This document shows positions 1 through 5,560 of a stretch of 6,819 bases of DNA, piece after piece. A program made the translations under genes and the position numbers. Source of the DNA: Fimousia sp036311565. GTDB taxonomy: Bacteria; Bacillota; Clostridia; Lachnospirales; Lachnospiraceae. Position 1 is the stretch's first letter; every line of letters begins with the position of its first letter. A model generated the notes under the pieces. It made no database searches and had not been told where the DNA came from. It saw only the letters and a list, made by a program, of their open reading frames with translations. Location: the NCBI GenBank assembly GCA_036311565.1, contig JAXJPR010000023.1, forward strand, positions 1 to 6,819, written 5' to 3'.

Positions 1-31
1 GATCTGTGATTGTTCAGTTTTCAAAGTTCGA
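1..31 (-). promoter_or_regulatory. Probable rRNA operon leader (boxA-like), continuing past the left edge
   Basis: Read on the minus strand, this stretch contains ACTTTGAAAACTGAACAA. That resembles the boxA antitermination-type sequence (CTTTGAAAACT...) found ahead of 16S rRNA genes and in rRNA spacers of Firmicutes. It lies directly downstream of three strong tandem promoters, the usual architecture of an rrn control region. No rRNA sequence is inside the window, so the operon itself is inferred. Stable-RNA operons of other kinds (5S/tRNA) cannot be excluded. Confidence 0.6.
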
Positions 32-32
32 C

Positions 33-53
33 GCTGTCGTTTTTTGCGACAGC
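33..53 (-). repeat. Initially transcribed stem-loop, copy 3
   Basis: Perfect 7-bp inverted repeat GCTGTCG/CGACAGC with a 7-base loop (CAAAAAA on the minus strand). It starts at the predicted +1 of the leader-proximal promoter, so the transcript would open with this hairpin. On the plus strand the hairpin is followed by TTTTATATTTT, so it might also stop antisense transcripts. Confidence 0.7.
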
Positions 54-59
54 TTTTAT

Positions 60-88
60 ATTTTATCACAGTCATTTTTCCTTGTCAA
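60..88 (-). promoter_or_regulatory. Tandem rrn-type promoter, copy 3 (leader-proximal)
   Basis: On the minus strand a perfect -35 TTGACA (88-83) is followed by a 17-bp spacer and -10 TAAAAT (65-60). The DNA just upstream of the -35 (about 89-112) is rich in A-tracts, like an UP element. The expected +1 falls on the G at 53, the first base of a stem-loop. A G at +1 would fit the GTP-sensing behaviour known for Firmicute rRNA promoters; that regulation is inferred. Confidence 0.8.
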
Positions 89-130
89 GAACTTTTTTCT
101 ATTTTTTTCTCGAAGGCTTTCTGACCGCCT

Positions 131-149
131 GCTATCGTTTTGCGACAGC
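131..149 (-). repeat. Initially transcribed stem-loop, copy 2
   Basis: The minus strand reads GCTGTCG, a CAAAA loop, then CGATAGC. The single change from copy 3 gives a G-U wobble in minus-strand RNA but an A-C mismatch in plus-strand RNA. This suggests the folded, selected form is the minus-strand transcript. It begins at the predicted +1 of the middle promoter. Confidence 0.7.
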
Positions 150-155
150 TTTTAT

Positions 156-184
156 ATTCTATCAAAACCTTTTTCGTTTGTCAA
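156..184 (-). promoter_or_regulatory. Tandem rrn-type promoter, copy 2
   Basis: On the minus strand -35 TTGACA (184-179), a 17-bp spacer and -10 TAGAAT (161-156). An A-rich tract (about 185-205) lies upstream. Six bases (ATAAAA) separate the -10 from the G at 149 that opens the downstream stem-loop, exactly as in copy 3. The two copies share the core AAGTTCTTGACAA and the post -10 segment, so they look like duplicated units. Confidence 0.8.
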
Positions 185-205
185 GAACTTTTTTTATTTT
201 ATTTT

Positions 206-225
206 CTGTCGTTTTTTGCGACAGC
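206..225 (-). repeat. Initially transcribed stem-loop, copy 1
   Basis: The minus strand reads G + CTGTCG, a CAAAAAA loop, then CGACAG. This gives a 6-bp stem with the outermost pair of the other copies lost. It begins at the predicted +1 (225) of the distal promoter. Confidence 0.65.
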
Positions 226-231
226 TTTGTT

Positions 232-260
232 AGAATACCAGAATTAAATAGAACTGTCAA
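232..260 (-). promoter_or_regulatory. Tandem rrn-type promoter, copy 1 (distal)
   Basis: On the minus strand -35 TTGACA (260-255), a 17-bp spacer and -10 TATTCT (237-232). A/T tracts lie upstream. The spacer sequence differs from the other two copies, but the -10 to stem-loop distance is the same: AACAAA, then the G at 225. It is the most divergent of the three units yet keeps every promoter element. Confidence 0.75.
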
Positions 261-295
261 GTACTATTTTCAATTTTTTTAAAGTTATTTATAAT

Positions 296-322
296 CCTAT
301 AAAAATACCCGCTTTTTATAGG
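296..322 (-). terminator. Hairpin overlapping the cvpA stop codon, possible weak terminator
   Basis: A perfect 10-bp inverted repeat, CCTATAAAAA (296-305) and TTTTTATAGG (313-322), with a 7-base loop GCGGGTA on the minus strand. It covers the last codons and stop of the CvpA-family gene. The stem is AT-rich and is followed on the minus strand by ATTATAAATAACTTT rather than a clean T-run, so termination efficiency is doubtful. It is the only hairpin found between the envelope cluster and the rrn-type promoters. Confidence 0.4.
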
Positions 323-846
323 ACCATCATCCATAATTGCTTGAGATATTGGATGATTTGCTGAATCATTTCCATCACGCCTGGTATCTTTTGCCATAGT
401 ATATCCATATACATTCCATTATATACAGCATAGACTAAAAATGCCGCAAATACCAAAATTCCACCTTTTAAAAATCCAAATACAGCCCCAAGAATACGAT
501 TGATGGTCCCTACAACGGGAATATTAGATATAATTCCAGAAAAATGCATAATAATATGACAAAAAATCTTAATGAACACAACTAATAATAAAAATAAAAA
601 AACATACGCCGCCAGCTGTGCAAGATCTGGACCTGTAAATTCTTCAAAATATGCTGCAAACTCTTTTATTTTTTCTCCATTTTTTGCAAACTCCCGAACC
701 AGCAATGCAGAACCTGCAAAAGAGAGTATCCAGGAAATAAGCAAAAGGACTGATTGAATCAGTCCTCTCTTATACCCCAAAATTGTTTCTATCACTAAAT
801 AAATAATCGGAACTAATAATACTGCTTCCATATGTACTCGGCACAA
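316..846 (-). CDS. CvpA-family membrane protein
   Basis: A 176-residue, strongly hydrophobic protein with about four membrane segments (near residues 8-22, 29-51, 78-100 and 118-143). The segment IPVVGTINRILGAVFGFLKG (109-128) matches the conserved core of the CvpA (colicin V production) family. CvpA homologues are inner-membrane proteins linked to envelope homeostasis; no enzymatic activity is established. The start is ambiguous. TTG at 846 has AAGGAGG 11 bases upstream, immediately after the previous stop. ATG at 831 (171 residues, MEAVLLVP...) gives a more typical N-terminus but lies 26 bases from that site, unless a small GGCA/TGCC hairpin (840-854) shortens the distance. It is the last gene of the cluster, 19 bases after the DUF5711-like gene, so almost certainly co-transcribed. 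Confidence 0.85.
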   Translation of the reverse strand: MCRVHMEAVLLVPIIYLVIETILGYKRGLIQSVLLLISWILSFAGSALLVREFAKNGEKIKEFAAYFEEFTGPDLAQLAAYVFLFLLLVVFIKIFCHIIMHFSGIISNIPVVGTINRILGAVFGFLKGGILVFAAFLVYAVYNGMYMDILWQKIPGVMEMIQQIIQYLKQLWMMVL

Positions 847-865
847 AAAATGCCTTTCCTCCTTC

Positions 866-2041
866 TTATTTTAATTCAATCATTTCAATTCCATCTTCAT
901 ATGCAACAAAATATTGGTTGCCGTTTTTCGCTGGAACCATATGCACCAGACGTTTTGCAAAATTATAATTAAACATTTCGGATCCTTTTGTGGTAATGAT
1001 CTGACAATGATATGCACCATATAATAAAATTTTATCTCCATATAAACACATAGAATTATAATCATCTTTTATTCCACATATTCCGACTTTATTTCCATTC
1101 TTACTAAAGATCTCTAATGTGTAGTTTCCTTCTGTTTCATTCACATCCCTTTCTCTAACAATTGCAAAATGATTTTCATCAAAAGCAATACTCTTTATGG
1201 ATGTATTCACTTGAATTTCTTTCTTTAATGATGGTTTATTTCCAATATGATAAATGGATATCTTGTCATCACCAAATGCGCATACCGTCTGTTCCCCTAA
1301 AAAGGTAACTGTTGGAACAATAGTATCCTCATAATCGAATCCGCCAAGAATATTTTCCGTCTTTGCTCCATTCTCACTAAAATCATAAAAAGTCAGCCGG
1401 TTTTTTGTTGTAACACCGTCAACAACAAAGTAACTTGCGCATAAAATCTGACCATTTGGAGATAATGCAATATCCAGCGGATATCCATTTTTATCTATAC
1501 TGGTCTGAATACTTACCAGCTTCTCTCCTTTTAGATTATACATTTCAATATAGTTGGTGTTTTTGGAAGATAAGGCAACTGCTACCACTCCCTGTTTGGC
1601 AACTTCAGCATCTGTAATGGAATATGCAGTGGAAAATGTATGCATTTTTCCCTTTTTATTAAATACGTATACCTGATTTCCATCCTTGTCCATGATCATG
1701 GCATAATCACCACACACCTTGATAACTGGGTTTTTGATCGAATACTCCTGTGACCATACCATTTTTCCATTGCTATTATAATAAATCACCTGATTTTCAT
1801 TGTACTTAATAATTCCGTCTTTATAAACCTCCATATCTTTTTTCTTGGTTCCTTCATCTGAAATTGTCTGTACCACCATGAATCCATCAAATTTTCTATG
1901 CTGATAAGCAACTACTGCTGCCAGCAACAAGAAAAGAATTGCTATGGCCAGAATAATTCTATATTTCATATAGAGCTGTTTGCGCCTACGGGCCCGCTCC
2001 ATTTTTTCTGCACTATTTACATAAATCGAAAATTCTTTCAT
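866..2041 (-). CDS. DUF5711-like membrane-anchored beta-propeller protein
   Basis: A 391-residue protein. A short basic cytoplasmic N-terminus (RARRRKQ, 16-22) precedes one membrane segment (about 29-46), and about 340 residues follow that should lie outside the cell. The outer part shows repeated propeller-like strands with a turn of the form (V/I)xxYNxxGKxx: near 85-96, 124-133, 165-175, 261-267, 309-319 and 346-357. This suggests a seven- or eight-bladed WD40/PQQ-like propeller. The layout fits the DUF5711 family, of unknown function, by recollection rather than search. ATG at 2041 is supported by AAAGGGG seven bases upstream. It sits between the LysM and CvpA genes, so an envelope role as a sensor or binding scaffold is inferred. 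A propeller at the outer face could bind cell wall or partner proteins. Confidence 0.8.
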   Translation of the reverse strand: MKEFSIYVNSAEKMERARRRKQLYMKYRIILAIAILFLLLAAVVAYQHRKFDGFMVVQTISDEGTKKKDMEVYKDGIIKYNENQVIYYNSNGKMVWSQEYSIKNPVIKVCGDYAMIMDKDGNQVYVFNKKGKMHTFSTAYSITDAEVAKQGVVAVALSSKNTNYIEMYNLKGEKLVSIQTSIDKNGYPLDIALSPNGQILCASYFVVDGVTTKNRLTFYDFSENGAKTENILGGFDYEDTIVPTVTFLGEQTVCAFGDDKISIYHIGNKPSLKKEIQVNTSIKSIAFDENHFAIVRERDVNETEGNYTLEIFSKNGNKVGICGIKDDYNSMCLYGDKILLYGAYHCQIITTKGSEMFNYNFAKRLVHMVPAKNGNQYFVAYEDGIEMIELK

Positions 2042-2061
2042 TTGTATACCCCTTTAGCATG

Positions 2062-2074
2062 ATATTGCCAATAT
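2062..2074. promoter_or_regulatory. Small palindrome downstream of the internal promoter, possible operator
   Basis: ATATTG-C-CAATAT is a 13-bp palindrome with perfect 6-bp arms. It lies about 7-19 bases downstream of the predicted start of the internal promoter and before the ribosome site of the DUF5711-like gene. The position suits a repressor site, but AT-rich palindromes this short occur by chance. Confidence 0.25.
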
Positions 2075-2087
2075 TCGTTATCATTTT

Positions 2088-2116
2088 ATTATAGCATAAC
2101 GTATTTATTTTATCAC
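2088..2116 (-). promoter_or_regulatory. Internal promoter before the DUF5711-like gene (extended -10)
   Basis: The minus strand has TGCTATAAT, a perfect -10 with the TGn extension (2096-2088). A weak -35 GTGATA (2116-2111) lies 17 bp upstream, inside the end of the LysM gene. The predicted start is near 2081, giving a leader of about 40 bases. The two downstream genes could therefore be expressed separately from the LysM gene. Confidence 0.5.
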
Positions 2117-3157
2117 TGGTATTTTTAATTCCTGTCCGGGGTAAATAGACTCTCCTGTTTTTAGGCCATTTTCCTCCATTATTTGTGTGACATATTCTTT
2201 CGAACCTAATAACGCTTCGCTAATTTTTGTAATGGTATCTCCGCTTTGTACAATATAGACTTGTCCCTGGGACATGGTCTCTGTTTCTGTTTCTTTTTCC
2301 GTATTCGTTTCTTGTACTTCCGTATTATTTTCTGCTGTAAAAACTGCAGAAACAGAATCGTTCCCTGTCTCAGTTCTTTCCCCAATCTCTTTGATTTTAT
2401 CAGAAATAGTAAGTACCGTATCTTTTGAAAATACTCCTTGTCCAAACAAGAGATAAGTGCCAGAAGCCCCAATGAAGAACATCACCAATGCTGCTGCTGC
2501 CGTTTTTCTAAAAATATGCTCTGTTTTTTTCTTTTTCTTAGAAAGTTTTTTTCTTGATTGACACACGATTTTTTCATCTCTTTTTTGTTCCATCATTCTT
2601 TCATAAGATGCTGCTGCTCTGTTTTCTTCTCTACGGTCAATCAAATACTCCTGCATCTCTTTATTTTTCACATAATAAATATAGTATCCATTTTGGCGCA
2701 GTAAGTCTTGTCCCCGATACGCATACATAGCCTCCTCTTCTTCCAGAGGATCTCTGACATATAAGATTTTTCCGTCTCCTGGGAAATTTTCAAAGTGAGT
2801 TTTCTTGATCTTATCATTTAACCGCACAGACATTCCCATTCGGCATAAATACCATCCAATTACTTGCGCTTGTCCAAAATATTGTTCTTTCGTATCATAA
2901 ATTTTTTTCCATACCTCATCATCAAAAACAGTTTCATCCAAATCCAGCTCAATATTTTGAGCTTCCATGGCTCCCTTTACAAATACATACGTATAACTGT
3001 CTTCTCTTTGTATTTCACCAAACAAAATAGCTCCCCGCACATAAGTCCTGCTATCTTTTGTAATTGCAGATAAATACGTCATAACATAATCTTCTATATA
3101 AATTTTAGTCAGTCCTGCTGCTTCCCCAATCTGACGAAAGTTTTTTGGCAATTTCAC
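2105..3157 (-). CDS. Membrane-anchored LysM protein with MPN/JAB-like N-terminal region
   Basis: A 350-residue protein with three parts. Residues 1-170 form a soluble domain. A lysine/arginine-rich stretch (194-218, with KKKKK near 207-211) then precedes one membrane segment (217-238). After a low-complexity Thr/Glu-rich linker (260-297) comes a C-terminal LysM domain (300-347, VYIVQSGDTITKISEALLGS...YPGQELKIP), which binds peptidoglycan glycans. The topology should be cytoplasmic N-terminus and LysM outside. The N-terminal domain has a VIGWY strand (99-103) followed by SVRLND, with a GAILFGEI strand upstream (42-49). This resembles inactive MPN/JAB domains with the zinc ligands missing (tentative). 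The GTG start at 3157 has GAGG/GGAG 5-10 bases upstream. It is the first gene of the cluster and could tether a cytoplasmic partner to the wall. Confidence 0.8.
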   Translation of the reverse strand: MKLPKNFRQIGEAAGLTKIYIEDYVMTYLSAITKDSRTYVRGAILFGEIQREDSYTYVFVKGAMEAQNIELDLDETVFDDEVWKKIYDTKEQYFGQAQVIGWYLCRMGMSVRLNDKIKKTHFENFPGDGKILYVRDPLEEEEAMYAYRGQDLLRQNGYYIYYVKNKEMQEYLIDRREENRAAASYERMMEQKRDEKIVCQSRKKLSKKKKKTEHIFRKTAAAALVMFFIGASGTYLLFGQGVFSKDTVLTISDKIKEIGERTETGNDSVSAVFTAENNTEVQETNTEKETETETMSQGQVYIVQSGDTITKISEALLGSKEYVTQIMEENGLKTGESIYPGQELKIPVIK

Positions 3158-3335
3158 TTATACTCCACCTCTTTCTTATTCTTAAGAGAGAGCATAGCAC
3201 AATTCGTTGGGAGGCCTTGCCAGATTCCGTCGAGAGAGCCTTAAATTTTATCTGATTTTTACGACATTTTTTCTGTTTAAATTTCTTCCTTACGAGAATA
3301 CTAATGAAGTATCAATTATTTGCGGAGGTATTTCA

Positions 3336-3878
3336 GTGAAAAAAACACTTTATTTTCATCCAGACCATAAGGCCGCTCTGGATGATTTTTCAAACCAGCT
3401 GCTTGGATTTATTAAGAAAACAAAAAAAGACAGCCAAACCATTGTCCTTGTCTGTATTGGTACAGATCGGGCAACTGGTGACTGCCTTGGTCCTTTGGTC
3501 GGCCATTATCTAAATCAGCAGATACCTTCCAAACTCCCTTTTATTTTCGGAAATCTGTCAAAGCCGGTACATGCTGCCAACCTGGCTCAAACCATAAATA
3601 ATATTCATGATGATATTCCATCGCCTTATATGATCGTCATCGATGCCTGCCTGGGCTGTTCCAGCCACGTAGGATATGTAACGCTGTCCAATCATCCTCT
3701 CTGTCCCGGAAAAGGCGTAGACAAAAAGCTGCCTGCCCTTGGGCATATTTCCATAACTGGAATTGTAGATTGTTTCGGCGAAGAAAATTATTCCACAATC
3801 CAAAATACACGTCTGCATCAGGTAGTGCACCTTGCTTCTTTTATTGCAAACGGCATTCAAAAAGCCTTTCCTGATTAA
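3336..3878 (+). CDS. yyaC: Spore protease YyaC family (DUF1256)
   Basis: A 180-residue protein with the YyaC/DUF1256 signature CIGTDRATGDCLGPLVG (40-56), then PVHAANL (77-83) and VIDACLG (101-107). The family is related in fold to the germination protease GPR, which degrades small acid-soluble spore proteins; YyaC's own substrate is not well defined. GTG at 3336 was chosen because GGAGG lies seven bases upstream and the product then has the normal family length. The frame opens further upstream (ATG at 3207), but that extension looks like translated intergenic DNA without a ribosome site. The gene is divergent from the LysM gene. A possible vegetative promoter is TTGCCA (3217-3222), 18 bp, TTAAAT (3241-3246). 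No convincing forespore sigma-F/G site was found. The stop overlaps that of the convergent EIIC gene. Confidence 0.92.
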   Translation: MKKTLYFHPDHKAALDDFSNQLLGFIKKTKKDSQTIVLVCIGTDRATGDCLGPLVGHYLNQQIPSKLPFIFGNLSKPVHAANLAQTINNIHDDIPSPYMIVIDACLGCSSHVGYVTLSNHPLCPGKGVDKKLPALGHISITGIVDCFGEENYSTIQNTRLHQVVHLASFIANGIQKAFPD

Positions 3879-3919
3879 AGATCCAGTTTCATATCTCCAT
3901 CTTTAATCAGACCTTTTTT
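3871..3919. terminator. Terminator inside convergent coding ends (yyaC and EIIC), possibly bidirectional
   Basis: A perfect 12-bp inverted repeat, CTGATTAAAGAT (3871-3882) and ATCTTTAATCAG (3899-3910), with a 16-base loop. On the plus strand it is followed by ACC and six T (3914-3919), a good intrinsic terminator for yyaC. On the minus strand T5 follows seven bases after the stem (3863-3859), so it may also end the repressor/EIIC operon. The stem encodes the last residues of both proteins. Confidence 0.75.
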
Positions 3920-4936
3920 GCGCATCAGCTCTGCAATCACATAAGTTAAAATGGCTGGTGCGATCATATGCATGACTATAATTTCCGCCAATACCACGTT
4001 ACTCTCCAGGCCGCTGGCAACCATCGTCTGATATCCCATAATCTGGCCTACTAACCCTGCGGTTCCCATTCCAGAACCAATGGCATTATTAGTCATCTTT
4101 AAAACGACCGTAGAAATCGGCCCTAAAATAGCACTTGCTAATACTGGCGGAACCCAGATCAATGGTTTTCTTACAATGTTAGGCACTTGAAGCATAGAAG
4201 TTCCGATTCCCTGCGCTACAAGACCACCAAATCTATTTTCTTTAAAACTTGCCACTGCAAATCCTACCATCTGAGTGCTGCAGCCAACTGCTGCTGCACC
4301 TGCAGACAATCCTGATAAATTAAGTACAACACCTAATGCGGCCGAACTAATTGGCAGTGTTAAGATCATTCCCATTAAAACGGACACAATAATTCCCATT
4401 AAAAATGGCTGCTGTTCGGTTCCCCACTGAATCATAGCACCAAGCTGTGCCATAAAATTAGAAATTGGAGGACCCACCAACAATCCTGCCATTCCTCCTG
4501 ACAAGATTGTAACCATCGGCGTTACCAAAATATCCAGTTTTGTTCTTCCTGATACAAGATGCCCAAGTTCAATCCCTACATAAGCGGCAATAAAAGCACC
4601 TAATGGCTCTCCTGCCCCTGCCAGCTGTATCACTCCATCTCCAATGACCTGTCCTGCCAATAATTTGCTGGCAAAGGCTCCAATCATCCCTGCACTGGCA
4701 GCGGATACCGTAACTAACGGTGATTCTCCATACTTATGTGCAACACCTACTCCAATTCCTGCTCCAGTCAATACTTTAGCCACAGATGCCATCATAATCA
4801 GATATTCCCCTACCTGTCCGCCGATCATCGTACCGATCTGACTGATAATCGTGCCAACGATCAAGGTAGCAAATAGACCCATTGCCATCCCGGATAATCC
4901 ATCAATGAACACCCGGTTCAACCATTTTTTAATCAT
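3875..4936 (-). CDS. PTS EIIC-type / PfoR-family membrane protein
   Basis: A 353-residue, glycine/alanine-rich polytopic membrane protein with about eight to ten hydrophobic segments. It resembles the PTS_EIIC_2/PfoR group (COG3641): GAGEPLGAFIAAYVGIELG (106-124), KPLIWVPPVLASAILGP near the C-terminal third, and the usual length of about 340-350 residues. Members are annotated as PTS sugar transporter subunit IIC or as putative regulators after PfoR of Clostridium perfringens; the true substrate is not established. No EIIA or EIIB domain is fused or encoded nearby, so phosphotransfer-coupled sugar uptake is doubtful. ATG at 4936 has GGAGG six bases upstream and overlaps the end of the repressor gene by eight bases, implying translational coupling. 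Because its partner is a niacin-type repressor, transport of a niacin-related compound is a reasonable inference but unproven. Confidence 0.85.
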   Translation of the reverse strand: MIKKWLNRVFIDGLSGMAMGLFATLIVGTIISQIGTMIGGQVGEYLIMMASVAKVLTGAGIGVGVAHKYGESPLVTVSAASAGMIGAFASKLLAGQVIGDGVIQLAGAGEPLGAFIAAYVGIELGHLVSGRTKLDILVTPMVTILSGGMAGLLVGPPISNFMAQLGAMIQWGTEQQPFLMGIIVSVLMGMILTLPISSAALGVVLNLSGLSAGAAAVGCSTQMVGFAVASFKENRFGGLVAQGIGTSMLQVPNIVRKPLIWVPPVLASAILGPISTVVLKMTNNAIGSGMGTAGLVGQIMGYQTMVASGLESNVVLAEIIVMHMIAPAILTYVIAELMRKKGLIKDGDMKLDL

Positions 4937-5453
4937 GTTCTTCCTCCACTAAAAATCCTTTTTCTCTTAACGTATGTACAATATCTTCCATAATCTGTTC
5001 ATTTTCCGCCTCAATTGTATGAATATGATTTCCATTGGTCAGCGTAAATAATGGAACGGTGTGTTCCTCAACTAATCTTCTTAGAAAATCATCTGCTTCC
5101 CTTCGATTTTGAATGATCAAATCTGCTGTAATCATTCCATATACACTATGATATACAGAGACATCCAGCATCTTTCCCCCATTATCCACAATCGTATAAA
5201 GTTCCTCGCAAATTTCATCCTCATTATGAGAAACCTCCAGCACCCGTTTCACCATACTTTTATCTTCTTTATATAGAAGATATCCTCTTGTTGTGGAAAT
5301 GATATTTTTATCTGTCGCCCTTAAAAGTGCCATATCCTGCACGATCACCTGACGGCTGACTCCCATCTTTCCCGCTAACACAGTGCCCGATACCGGTTTT
5401 ACAGATGTTTCCAATACTTTTATAATCTGTTTTCTCCTCTCCTTACCAGTCAT
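4929..5453 (-). CDS. niaR: NiaR/NadR-type transcription repressor (HTH + 3H domain)
   Basis: A 174-residue protein. Residues 4-57 form a winged HTH_11 domain (GVSRQVIVQDMALLRA, 31-46, is the recognition region) and about 70-170 a 3H domain. His76, Glu84, His143 and His145 (SHNEDEI...EEL, GNHIHTI) fall where the metal ligands lie in the Thermotoga homologue, as recalled. NiaR (YrxA) of Firmicutes represses NAD biosynthesis and niacin uptake genes with nicotinic acid as co-repressor. The start at ATG 5453 is preferred because GGAAAGG precedes it by five bases and MTGKERRKQI is the usual family N-terminus. An upstream ATG at 5486 would add 11 residues and has no ribosome site. It is the first gene of the operon, with the EIIC gene coupled behind it. 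NAD genes themselves are not in the window. Confidence 0.88.
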   Translation of the reverse strand: MTGKERRKQIIKVLETSVKPVSGTVLAGKMGVSRQVIVQDMALLRATDKNIISTTRGYLLYKEDKSMVKRVLEVSHNEDEICEELYTIVDNGGKMLDVSVYHSVYGMITADLIIQNRREADDFLRRLVEEHTVPLFTLTNGNHIHTIEAENEQIMEDIVHTLREKGFLVEEEHD

Positions 5454-5506
5454 AGATACCTTTCCTTCTGTCTTGTCTGTTAACATGCCACTTGAATAGT
5501 CTATTT

Positions 5507-5534
5507 ATTATATCATAGATTCCTTTCTTTACAA
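5507..5534 (-). promoter_or_regulatory. Promoter of the repressor/EIIC operon (extended -10)
   Basis: The minus strand has TGATATAAT (5515-5507), a perfect -10 with TGn extension. TTGTAA (5534-5529) lies 16 bp upstream as a 4/6 match to the -35. Transcription should start near 5500, about 47 bases before the preferred ATG. The leader contains repeated GACA motifs (ACAGACAAGACAGAAGG, about 5465-5481), which could be part of an autoregulatory site. Confidence 0.6.
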
Positions 5535-5560
5535 CCTTCGAAAAAATGGATATACTAAAA

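Noticed and set aside
33..60. Plus-strand intrinsic terminators (hairpin followed by TTTTATATTTT)
   Set aside because: No plus-strand gene ends here, and the copy 2 substitution preserves pairing only in minus-strand RNA. A side role in stopping antisense transcripts remains possible.
33..225. CRISPR-like or mobile-element repeat
   Set aside because: The three hairpins recur at uneven spacing (about 96 and 76 bases) and each is locked to a promoter; there are no uniform spacers or terminal repeats.
6..282. Two overlapping plus-strand reading frames of 75 and 90 codons over the left non-coding region
   Set aside because: They are Phe/Ser-rich translations of the T-rich repeat units on the strand opposite the promoters, with no ribosome site and repeated peptide segments mirroring the DNA repeats.
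3181..3246. GAGAGAGC direct repeats and TTAAG/CTTAA arms upstream of yyaC
   Set aside because: Short low-complexity matches about 45 bases apart with no consistent relation to a promoter; likely chance.
3207..3335. N-terminal extension of YyaC from an ATG at 3207
   Set aside because: No ribosome site, unusual hydrophobic/basic composition, and a strong GGAGG seven bases before GTG 3336 that gives the usual family length.
3558..3860. 100-codon minus-strand reading frame inside yyaC
   Set aside because: Antisense shadow of a well-supported gene, with a non-globular composition and no ribosome site.
4644..4841. 65-codon plus-strand reading frame inside the EIIC gene
   Set aside because: Complement of Gly/Ala-rich membrane helices giving a Pro/Ala/Thr-rich peptide; no ribosome site.
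5454..5486. Upstream ATG of the repressor gene at 5486
   Set aside because: No Shine-Dalgarno before it, while ATG 5453 has GGAAAGG and the typical family N-terminus.
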